From contig CAWBNB010000030.1 of assembly GCA_963789885.1 (NCBI GenBank), positions 62,001-126,000 on the forward strand: 64,000 nucleotides of DNA, read 5' to 3'. This stretch comes from DATEDA01 sp963789885 (GTDB taxonomy: Bacteria > Pseudomonadota > Gammaproteobacteria > Burkholderiales > SG8-39). Of the stretch, positions 1 through 7,381 are shown piece after piece (positions within the stretch are counted from its first letter, which is position 1; each line of letters begins with the position of its first letter). The notes under the pieces are model-generated. The model was not told where the DNA came from. It ran no database searches and was given only the letters and a program-made list of their open reading frames with translations. The position numbers and the translations under genes were made by a program.

Positions 1-466
1 GCCAGTCGATCTGGTCGAAGTAGAAATCGGGAGGCAGGTGGCGCGGATCGTCCTCGCGCGCCGGGGTCTTGAACGGTCCGAGGTGAGCGCCGTAGTACTT
101 GTTGCCGGTGACCAGGACGACGCGCTCGAGGCCGGTCGACGCGCGGTCGATCGCGGCGACCGAGTTGACGAGCATGTCGAGGTTCGGGGCGACGTTGGAC
201 GCCGCGTTCGCCGCCGCACCGGCCGCCGGCACATTGAAGGCGGCATAGAAGACGTGCGTGACCTCCCTCAGGCCGGCGAGCTTCGACTCGGCGTCCTTCC
301 GGTCGGTGAGGTCGACGGAGATGTAGCGGACGCGCTCGCGGGGCTCGCCGGCGCGGCGCGACAGGCCGACCACTTGCCAGTCGGGGAGGCTCGCGAGTTT
401 CTCGACGATATAGCGCCCGATGACGCCGAGGGCGCCGACGACGACTGCGGTCTTGAGCGTGCTCAT
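1..466 (-). CDS. PRISE-like NAD(P)-dependent SDR reductase (5' part, runs off window)
   Basis: The reverse strand reads from ATG at 466 to the window edge, giving about 155 residues of an extended short-chain dehydrogenase. The N-terminus has a Rossmann nucleotide-binding loop (VVVGALGVIGRYIVEKL). Further on, NKYYGAHLGPFKTPAREDDPR and a Phe-Tyr-Phe-Asp-Gln segment match the progesterone 5-beta-reductase/iridoid synthase-like (PRISE) group, where the Tyr-containing motif is an unusual active site. Family members reduce enones with NADPH; the substrate here is unknown. The C-terminal half lies outside the window. It is divergent from the yihY gene downstream. Family call is fairly secure, function is not. 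Confidence 0.75.
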   Translation of the reverse strand, partial: MSTLKTAVVVGALGVIGRYIVEKLASLPDWQVVGLSRRAGEPRERVRYISVDLTDRKDAESKLAGLREVTHVFYAAFNVPAAGAAANAASNVAPNLDMLVNSVAAIDRASTGLERVVLVTGNKYYGAHLGPFKTPAREDDPRHLPPDFYFDQIDW

Positions 467-664
467 GGAAGGCATTATCCCAGCCCCCGCTGTCAGCGTT
501 TCGGCAGAGCAACGGGCACGGATTTTGTGCGGGGGATCGGATCGGATCGGGCGCGAGCGCGCCGGGAAGCGGAATTTCCCCTCATCGGCCGACTGCCCGG
601 CGCCGGAGCAGGCGGATCGGCCGCGTAGGATGTCCGCGTTCCCCCACCAACCCGGAAAAGCCCG

Positions 665-1948
665 ATGAGCATGCGTTTCCTCCGCGCGCTCAGGCGCGCC
701 GCCACCACCGTACCGGCCGAATGGGAGTTCCTCGCGCTCGTCGTCCGCCGCTTCCGCGAGGATCGTTGCGTCCAGGTCGCGGGCAGCCTCACGTTTACCA
801 CGCTGCTCGCGCTAGTCCCGCTCGTGACCGTCGCGCTGACCGTGGTGACCGCGTTCCCGGCGTTCGCTTCCCTCTCGCAGGCGCTACGCCAGTTCATCGT
901 CGCCAACTTCGTGCCGGAGGCGGCCTCGCGGGTGATCACCGTCTATCTCCCGCAGTTCTCCGACAACGCCGCCAGGCTGACCGGGTTCGGCGTCGCGTTT
1001 CTCGCCGTGACCGCGATCATGCTCGCGTTCACCATCGACCGCGCGTTCAACACGATCTGGCGCGTGAAGCGGCCGCGGCCGCTCGCCGCGCGCGTGTTGA
1101 TCTACTGGGCGGTGCTCACGATCGGCCCGATCCTGATCGGCGGGGGCCTTGCGCTCAGCTCGTGGCTGCTCAGGATGCTCGTGTCGCTCGGACTGTGGCG
1201 GCCGCTGTGGGAGTCGACCGCGTTCGTCCTCGGTTTCGTCCCGATCGCGCTGAGCGCGCTCGCGTTCGCACTCCTGTACCGCAGCGTGCCGAACCGCCAG
1301 GTGCTCCCCGCCGATGCGGCCGTCGGCGGGATCTTCGCCGGGCTCGCGTTCGAGGGCACGAAGCTCGGCTTCGCGGAGTTCGTCGCGCACTTCTCGACGC
1401 ACCAGACGGTCTACGGCACGTTCGCAGCCGTGCCGTTCTTCCTGTTGTGGATCTACGTCTCGTGGCTCGTGGTGCTCGGGGGAGCGATCGTCACGGCGGC
1501 GCTACCCAACTGGCGCGCGCGCGGGTTCTCACCCGGGCGCGATCCCGCGAGCCAGTTCGTCGGCGCGGTGAAGCTGCTCAAGCTGCTCGCCGCGGCGCAC
1601 CAGAAGGGCGAGGTGCTCAGCCTCGTCGAGTTGTCGCGCTCGCTCCGGTTTTCCTGGGAGGCCACCGAGCCGCTCCTCGACCGGCTAGAGAGCGCCGGCT
1701 GGGTATGCAAGGTGGCCGGCAGCGGCTGGGTGCTGCGCCGCGACGCCGAGCGCATCAGGCTTGCCGAGGTCTACCGCGAAATCGTGTTCGATCCGGCCGC
1801 GATCCGGGGCGACGACGGTGACCGTGCGCTGAACGCGCTCGTGCGCGCGACCGGCGCGGTCGTCGACCGGGAGCTCGACATCGCGCTCGCGTGGGTGTTC
1901 GAGCCCGGCGGTGCGCGCTTGCTGCGCGCGGTGGAAAGCGCCGGGTAA
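665..1948 (+). CDS. yihY: YihY/BrkB family inner membrane protein with C-terminal winged-helix-like region
   Basis: The 427-residue protein has the BrkB/YihY membrane domain in roughly the first 280 residues. It has several long hydrophobic helices and the family's conserved LTFTTLLALVPL segment near residue 40. The remaining ~140 residues are soluble and look like a winged-helix unit (LSLVELSRSLRFSWEATEPL, then LESAGWV). Such tails occur in betaproteobacterial members; E. coli YihY is about 290 residues and lacks one. The cellular role is not settled: it was once called RNase BN in error. The ATG at 665 follows a GGAAAA stretch; a second ATG at 671 is possible. It converges on glnS with a 12-base gap. 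Confidence 0.85.
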   Translation: MSMRFLRALRRAATTVPAEWEFLALVVRRFREDRCVQVAGSLTFTTLLALVPLVTVALTVVTAFPAFASLSQALRQFIVANFVPEAASRVITVYLPQFSDNAARLTGFGVAFLAVTAIMLAFTIDRAFNTIWRVKRPRPLAARVLIYWAVLTIGPILIGGGLALSSWLLRMLVSLGLWRPLWESTAFVLGFVPIALSALAFALLYRSVPNRQVLPADAAVGGIFAGLAFEGTKLGFAEFVAHFSTHQTVYGTFAAVPFFLLWIYVSWLVVLGGAIVTAALPNWRARGFSPGRDPASQFVGAVKLLKLLAAAHQKGEVLSLVELSRSLRFSWEATEPLLDRLESAGWVCKVAGSGWVLRRDAERIRLAEVYREIVFDPAAIRGDDGDRALNALVRATGAVVDRELDIALAWVFEPGGARLLRAVESAG

Positions 1949-1960
1949 CGGCGTTGCCGG

Positions 1961-3817
1961 CTACGGCCGGTCCGCCTGCTTCGCCCACGAATCCCGCAGC
2001 GTCACCGCCCGGTTGAACACCGGCCTGCCCGGCTTCGAGTCGCGGCGGTCCGCGACGAAGTAGCCGTGGCGCTCGAACTGGAAGCGGTCCTCGGGCTGCG
2101 CGCTCTTCAGGCCCGGCTCGAGGTAGGCGGCGATCACCTTTTTCGAGCCCGGGTTGAGATCGTCGAGCCAGTTGTACTCGGTGGGCGCCTCGGCGGCGTG
2201 CGCCTTGCCGGTGTCGTCGTCGACGACCCCCGCGTGCCCCTGGACGGGGGGCTGCGCGGCCTCGCCCCGCCCTTTGCGCGACCCGGGAAAAGGTACCGCG
2301 AAGAGCCGGTCGTACAGCCGCACTTCCGCCCCGTACGCGTGCTCGACGCTCACCCAGTGGATGTTGCCCTTCACCTTGTACTTGTCCGAGCCCGCCGTCC
2401 CGGAGCGCGAGTCGGGCAGGTACTCGCAATGCACCGCGGTCACTTTCCCGCTCGCATCCTTGTCGGCGCCGACGCACTTGACGACGTAGCCGTAGCGCAG
2501 CCGCACCGTGTTCCCCGGGTACAGCCGGAAGTAGCCCTTCGGCGGCGACTCCATGAAATCCTCGCGCTCGATCCAGAGCTCGCGCGCGAACGGGAGCTTG
2601 CGCTTCCCCATCTCCGGTTTTTGCGGATGGACCGGAGATTCCATCTCTTCAACCTGGCCCTGGGGATAGTTGTCGATGACGAGCTTCAGCGGATCGAGCA
2701 CTGCGGTCGCGCGCGGTGCTCGTTCGTTGAGGTCCTCGCGCAGGCAGTCCTCGAGGATCGTCATGTCGATCCAGGAATCCGCCTTCGAGACCCCGATCCG
2801 CTCGGCGAAGAGCCGGATCGCTTCCGGCGTGAAGCCGCGCCGGCGGAAACCCACGATCGTCGACATGCGGGGGTCGTCCCAGCCGTCGACGTGGCGATCC
2901 TCGACGAGCTGGATGAGGCGCCGCTTGGAGAGCACCACGTAGGTCAGGTTGAGCCGCGCGAACTCGATCTGCTGCGGCAACGGGCGCGCGAGCGAGCCCA
3001 GGTCGGCGAGCCGGTCGTTGATCCAGTTGTAGAGCGGCCGGTGGTCCTCGAACTCGAGCGTGCAGATCGAATGGGTGATGTTTTCGAGCGCGTCCGAGAT
3101 CCCGTGGGTGTAGTCGTACAGGGGGTACACGCACCACCTGTCCCCGGTCCGGTGGTGGTGCGCGTGCCGGATGCGGTAGGCGACCGGGTCGCGCAGGTTG
3201 ATGTTCGGCGACTGCATGTCGATCTTCAGCCGCAGTACCCGCGCGCCGTCGGCGAACTCCCCGGCGCGCATGCGCCGGAACAGCGCGAGGTTCTCGGCCG
3301 CGGGGCGGTCGCGATACGGGCTGTTCTTCCCCGGTTCGGTCAGCGTGCCGCGCGCGCGGCGGATCTCGTCGGCGGTCTGGTCGTCGACGTAGGCGAGCCC
3401 GGCCTCGATGAACGCTTCAGCGAACTCGTAGAGCAGATCGAAGTAGTCCGAGGCGTAGAAGAGATTCGGTCCCCAGTCGAATCCCAGCCAGCGCACCGAG
3501 TCGAGGATCGAATCGACGTACTCCTGCTCCTCCTTCGTCGGGTTCGTGTCGTCGAAGCGCATGTGGCACGCGCCGCCGTAGTCGCGCGCGAGCCCGAAGT
3601 TGAGGCAGATCGACTTCGCGTGGCCGATGTGCAGGTAACCGTTCGGCTCGGGCGGGAAGCGCGTGCGGATGCGCGCCGGATCCTCCGGCGCGCCGGCCTG
3701 CGCGCTCGCCGGGCCGGGCCTCCCGCGCCAGGTGCGCGCGGCGAACTTGCCGGTCGCGAGATCCGATTCGACGATGGCGCGGATGAAATTGCTGGCGGCG
3801 GGCGGCGTCGCGGACAT
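1961..3817 (-). CDS. glnS: Glutaminyl-tRNA synthetase
   Basis: Class I aminoacyl-tRNA synthetase that charges tRNA-Gln in the cytoplasm. The Rossmann domain carries the ATP-binding HIGH signature (GYLHIGHAKSI) and the KMSKS-like loop VLSKRRL. The C-terminal anticodon-binding beta-barrels follow, with the conserved HWVS and EYNWLDDLNPGSKK segments. At 618 residues it is longer than the E. coli enzyme (~554). The extra length comes from an N-terminal leader of about 30 residues and an insert near residue 515, rich in Gly, Arg and Ala, just before the last barrel strands. The start ATG at 3817 is divergent from the ferritin-like gene. The frame is intact, which contrasts with the frameshifted genes further right. 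Confidence 0.97.
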   Translation of the reverse strand: MSATPPAASNFIRAIVESDLATGKFAARTWRGRPGPASAQAGAPEDPARIRTRFPPEPNGYLHIGHAKSICLNFGLARDYGGACHMRFDDTNPTKEEQEYVDSILDSVRWLGFDWGPNLFYASDYFDLLYEFAEAFIEAGLAYVDDQTADEIRRARGTLTEPGKNSPYRDRPAAENLALFRRMRAGEFADGARVLRLKIDMQSPNINLRDPVAYRIRHAHHHRTGDRWCVYPLYDYTHGISDALENITHSICTLEFEDHRPLYNWINDRLADLGSLARPLPQQIEFARLNLTYVVLSKRRLIQLVEDRHVDGWDDPRMSTIVGFRRRGFTPEAIRLFAERIGVSKADSWIDMTILEDCLREDLNERAPRATAVLDPLKLVIDNYPQGQVEEMESPVHPQKPEMGKRKLPFARELWIEREDFMESPPKGYFRLYPGNTVRLRYGYVVKCVGADKDASGKVTAVHCEYLPDSRSGTAGSDKYKVKGNIHWVSVEHAYGAEVRLYDRLFAVPFPGSRKGRGEAAQPPVQGHAGVVDDDTGKAHAAEAPTEYNWLDDLNPGSKKVIAAYLEPGLKSAQPEDRFQFERHGYFVADRRDSKPGRPVFNRAVTLRDSWAKQADRP

Positions 3818-3969
3818 CGACGGTTTGCTTAGTCAGATCAGAGGGATGGATCGATTCTACCGCAGCGTCACCGCCCGCCGATCCGCGCGCGGCGTTTGAT
3901 CGAGATCAGGCCCGCGCCGGGCTCAGGGCGCATCATCGTCGCGACCTTGTGCCCCGACAGGAGGAGACG

Positions 3970-4686
3970 ATGGGTTCGCCCGCGACCGCCGGTACGATCA
4001 CCGCGCTGCTGACACGCGCGCTCGCGATCGAGCGCGAGGCCGCCGATCGCTACGCCGAGTTCGCCCGCTTCATGGCGGACCACGACCGCGACGAGCTGGC
4101 GATGCTCTTCTCCCAGCTCGCCCGCCTCGAGGGTGAGCACGCACGCGCCCTCGAGGAGCGGCTCGGCCTGTCCGATTCGCCGCTGGCGATCGAAGCCGCG
4201 GATCGATGGCTCGAGGCCGGTCCGCCGTCGGCGGCCGCGCACGAGTGGCTCCTGCGGCTCATGGGACCGCGCGAGGCGCTTACGATCGCGCTCGAGGCCG
4301 AGCGGCGCGCGCACGGATTCTTCGCCGAACTCGCGGCGGCGAGCGCCGACGACGACGTCCGCCGGCTTGCGGCTGAGCTCGCCGCGGAGGAGGCCGCGCA
4401 CGCCGCCGGGCTCGAGCGTCTGCTCGCATCCGAGCCCGATCCGCACGTCGACTGGGAGGCGCTCTTTGCCGCCGAGCGCGTGGTGCTGCCGCCCGGTCGC
4501 GGCATTGCGAAGCCCGTCCGCAGGGTCAAGCGCCGGGCGGTGAAGACCGCGACCAAGCCGGCCGCGAAGAAGCGGCCGGCGCCGCGCCGGCCCGCGCCGA
4601 AGCGCACGCGAGCGAAAGGGCGCAAGTCCGTCGCCACGGCTGGTCGCAAGCGCGGCGCGAAGCGGAAGCCGGCCCGCCGCCGCTGA
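3970..4686 (+). CDS. Ferritin-like (rubrerythrin-type) protein with Lys/Arg/Ala-rich histone-like tail
   Basis: The first ~165 residues form a four-helix ferritin-like bundle. It shows paired acidic/His metal motifs: EREAADRYAEF then LEGEHARALEER, and LEAERRAHGFF then EEAAHAAGLERL. These resemble the di-iron sites of rubrerythrin-type domains; no rubredoxin cysteines are present. The last ~70 residues are an extremely basic Lys-Arg-Ala-Pro tail (AVKTATKPAAKKRPAPRRP and similar), like bacterial H1-type histones. ATG at 3970 is preferred over 3949 because AGGAGG sits just upstream. Peroxide reduction or iron binding next to DNA, as in Dps, is inferred. The gene stands alone, divergent from glnS. 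Confidence 0.8.
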   Translation: MGSPATAGTITALLTRALAIEREAADRYAEFARFMADHDRDELAMLFSQLARLEGEHARALEERLGLSDSPLAIEAADRWLEAGPPSAAAHEWLLRLMGPREALTIALEAERRAHGFFAELAAASADDDVRRLAAELAAEEAAHAAGLERLLASEPDPHVDWEALFAAERVVLPPGRGIAKPVRRVKRRAVKTATKPAAKKRPAPRRPAPKRTRAKGRKSVATAGRKRGAKRKPARRR

Positions 4687-4794
4687 AGCGACCGGTCGGG
4701 CTGCCCGCAACCGGACGCGCTCGCGCCGCTGGTGCACAATCGCGCGCTACGCGGATGCGCGCGGCGACTGCCGTGCCGCACCAGGAGGAAACGG

Positions 4795-6027
4795 TTGGAG
4801 CGGTACGACATCCTGATCCGTCGCGCCGCGCTGCGGTGGCGCCCCGGCGTAGCAGCGGACATCGGAGTCGGGGGCGGGCGTGTCGCCGCCATCGCCGATC
4901 GCCTCGACGGCGCGGCCGCAACCGAGATCGACGCCGGCGGCAAGCTCGTCACCGAGTCCTTCGTCAATCCGCATCTCCATCTCTGCAAGGTCTGGACCGC
5001 GGGGATGGTCGACGACGCCGCGCTCGAGGCCTATCACGGCGACGGAATGGCGAACGCCGCGGGCGCGATCGACCTCGCCGCCAGGGTGAAGGCGAAGTAC
5101 GACGAGTCCTGGATCACGCCGAACGCGCGCCGCGCGGTCGCGCTCGCCGCGCTGCACGGCAACCTGCACATCCGCGCCTTCGCCGACGTCGACACCAAGG
5201 CGCGGCTCGAGGGCGTGAAAGCGCTTCTGCGGGTGCGCGACGAGTTCCGGGGCATCGTCGAGGTCCAGGTGGTCGCCTTCGCGCAGGACGGCATTGTGCG
5301 CGAGCCCGGCGCGGCGGACCTGATGCACGAGGCGATGGCGCTCGGCGCCGACGTCGTCGGCGGGATCCCGTGGATCGAGCGCAGCGCAGCCGACGTGGCC
5401 GGGCACATCAAGACCTGCTTCGACCTCGCGGTCGAGTTCGACCGGGACGTGTCCATGCTGCTCGACGATACCGGCGATGCGGGCTCGCGGACGCTGGAAG
5501 CGATGGCGCGCGCGGCGCTCGCTCGCGGCTGGCAAGGCCGGGCCCTTGCGCATCACTGTCGCGCGATGGCGCTGTATCCGGCAGACTACGTCCGCTCGCT
5601 CGCCGCGCTTCTGCGGGAGGCCCGGGTGGCGGTGGTCTCGGACCCGCACACCGGGCCGCTGCACGCGCGGGTGCGCGAGCTCCTCGCCGAAGGCGTCACC
5701 GTATGCCTCGGGCAGGACGACATCTCCGACGCCTACTATCCGTTCGGCCGGAACAGCATGCTGGAGGTGGCTTTCCTCGCGGCCCACCTCCTGTGGATGA
5801 CCAAGCGCACCGACATGGAGCGGCTCTACGACATGGTGACCGTGGACGCGGCACGGGCGATGAACCTTCCGGACTTCGGGCTGGCGGTAGGGAACCGGGC
5901 CGATCTGGTCGTGCTGGACGCCCCCGACGTACTCGAGGCGCTGCGGGAGCACGCGCCCCCGGTGCACGTGATCAGCCACGGGAAACTCGTGGACGCCGCG
6001 AAGATGCGGGCGCTGGCGACGGGATGA
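4795..6027 (+). CDS. Cytosine-deaminase-like metal-dependent amidohydrolase (altered active site)
   Basis: A 410-residue amidohydrolase clearly related to E. coli CodA. It keeps the HxH metal motif (His60, His62), the Gln of VVAFAQDGI, a His pair (253/254) and the Asp of GQDDISDAYYPFG. However, the CodA HCDE motif (metal His214 and catalytic Glu217 in E. coli) reads LLDD here, so classical cytosine deamination is doubtful. TTG at 4795 is chosen as start because AGGAGG lies 8 bases upstream and the next codons match the family N-terminus. An ATG at 4732 lacks such a site. Its stop overlaps the FAD-subunit start (ATGA), so it heads a nucleobase operon. Confidence 0.82.
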   Translation: MERYDILIRRAALRWRPGVAADIGVGGGRVAAIADRLDGAAATEIDAGGKLVTESFVNPHLHLCKVWTAGMVDDAALEAYHGDGMANAAGAIDLAARVKAKYDESWITPNARRAVALAALHGNLHIRAFADVDTKARLEGVKALLRVRDEFRGIVEVQVVAFAQDGIVREPGAADLMHEAMALGADVVGGIPWIERSAADVAGHIKTCFDLAVEFDRDVSMLLDDTGDAGSRTLEAMARAALARGWQGRALAHHCRAMALYPADYVRSLAALLREARVAVVSDPHTGPLHARVRELLAEGVTVCLGQDDISDAYYPFGRNSMLEVAFLAAHLLWMTKRTDMERLYDMVTVDAARAMNLPDFGLAVGNRADLVVLDAPDVLEALREHAPPVHVISHGKLVDAAKMRALATG

Positions 6028-6899
6028 AACCCGCACCCTTCCGGTACGTCGCGGCGGAATCGCTCGGCCAGGCGCTGACCGCAAAGGTGGCCGGCGGGAG
6101 CGAGGCGCTGTTCCTCGCCGGCGGCCAGAGCCTCGTCCCGGCGATGAACTTCCGGCTCGCGCGGCCGGCGATGCTGATCGACATCAACCCGCTGCGCGAG
6201 CTCGACTACGTGCGCGTCGCGGGCGACGGCGGCCTGCGCATCGGCGCGCTCGCGCGCCATCGCACGCTCGAGCGCGACGCGCTGGTGGCGCAGCACGCTC
6301 CGCTCGTGGCGGAGGCCGTCCGCCACGTGGCGCATCCCCAGATCCGCAACCGGGGCACGCTCGGCGGAAACCTCGCGCACGCCGATCCCGCCTCGGAGCT
6401 GCCCGCGGTGATGCTCGCGCTCGGTGCGCGCCTCCGCGCGCGATCGTCGCGCGGCGAGCGCTGGATCGAGGCGTCCGCGTTCTTCCGGGGGCCGCTCACG
6501 ACCGCGCTCGGGCCGGAGGAGATGCTGGTGGAGATCGCCCTGCCGGCGCTGCCGTCGCGGTCCGGCACCTGTTTCCTGGAGGTCGCGCGGCGCCGTGGCG
6601 ACTACGCGCTGCTCGGGGTTGCTGCCGTCGTGACGCTCGGAGACGACGGTGCGTGCACCGCGGTTGGGCTCGCGCTCTGCAATGCCGGCTCGACGCCGGT
6701 GCGCTCCACCAGGGCGGCGGCAGCGCTCGCGGGCCGGCGCGCCGGCGAGCACGAGATCCGCGATGCCGCTGCCGCCGTGGCGGGCGAGATCGATCCGCCG
6801 GAGAACGTCCACGCGAGTGCCGCGTTCCGGCGCCATCTGGCCGAGGTGCTGACGCGGCGCGCGCTGCAGACCGCGGTGGCGAGAGCGCAGGCGCGATGA
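6024..6899 (+). CDS. Molybdenum hydroxylase FAD-binding subunit (CoxM/XdhB type)
   Basis: The 291-residue medium subunit passes electrons from the 2Fe-2S centres to FAD. It has the family's two FAD-contact motifs, AGGQSLVPAMNFRLARP near residue 35 and RNRGTLGGNLAHADPASELP near residue 110. Length is typical for CoxM-type subunits. It starts with ATGA overlapping the amidohydrolase stop and ends with ATGA overlapping the 2Fe-2S gene, so the genes are translationally coupled. The partner genes are the two that follow. The substrate cannot be read from this subunit; the neighbouring permease and deaminase-like gene point to a purine or pyrimidine. Confidence 0.93.
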   Translation: MKPAPFRYVAAESLGQALTAKVAGGSEALFLAGGQSLVPAMNFRLARPAMLIDINPLRELDYVRVAGDGGLRIGALARHRTLERDALVAQHAPLVAEAVRHVAHPQIRNRGTLGGNLAHADPASELPAVMLALGARLRARSSRGERWIEASAFFRGPLTTALGPEEMLVEIALPALPSRSGTCFLEVARRRGDYALLGVAAVVTLGDDGACTAVGLALCNAGSTPVRSTRAAAALAGRRAGEHEIRDAAAAVAGEIDPPENVHASAAFRRHLAEVLTRRALQTAVARAQAR

Positions 6900-7381
6900 G
6901 CGGCGAGCGGGTCCTGATCGCGACGACGGTGAACGGCACGCGCCACGAGCGCGCGGTCGAGCCGCGCATGCTGCTCTCGGACTTCATCCGCCACGAGCTC
7001 GGTCTCACCGGTACGCACGTCGGCTGCGAGCACGGTGTCTGCGGCGCGTGCACGATCCTCGTCGACGGCTTGCCGGTGCGCGCGTGCCTGATGTTCGCGG
7101 CGCAGGCGAACGGCTGCGCGATCGAGACAGTCGAAGGACTCGCACCGGACCGGACGAAGCTCCATCCCCTGCAGGAAGCGTTTCGCGACGCGCACGGGCT
7201 GCAATGCGGCTACTGCACGCCCGGCATCCTGATGACGATGAAGGCGTTCCTCGCCGAGCATCCGTCGCCGAGCGAAGCCGAGGTGCGGGAGGCGCTGTCG
7301 GGAAATCTGTGCCGCTGCACCGGCTACCAGCACATCGTCGATGCGGTGATGCTGGCGGCGAAGCGGGCGTCCCCGCGATGA
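6896..7381 (+). CDS. Molybdenum hydroxylase 2Fe-2S subunit (CoxS/XdhC type)
   Basis: The 161-residue small subunit carries two [2Fe-2S] clusters. The plant-type N-terminal domain has Cys44, Cys49 and Cys52 in GCEHGVCGAC, with a fourth Cys about 20 residues on. The C-terminal helical domain has CGYCTPG and LCRCTGYQHI. All eight expected ligands appear present. It overlaps the genes on both sides by four bases. Electrons flow from the Mo site through these clusters to the FAD subunit. Confidence 0.95.
   Translation: MSGERVLIATTVNGTRHERAVEPRMLLSDFIRHELGLTGTHVGCEHGVCGACTILVDGLPVRACLMFAAQANGCAIETVEGLAPDRTKLHPLQEAFRDAHGLQCGYCTPGILMTMKAFLAEHPSPSEAEVREALSGNLCRCTGYQHIVDAVMLAAKRASPR

Noticed and set aside
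2066..3832. A 588-codon open frame on the plus strand opposite glnS
   Set aside because: It is antisense to a fully conserved glnS and has the Arg/Val/Asp-rich composition of a GC-rich shadow frame. Similar long antisense frames (for example 7324-9819 and 26447-29377) were left out for the same reason.
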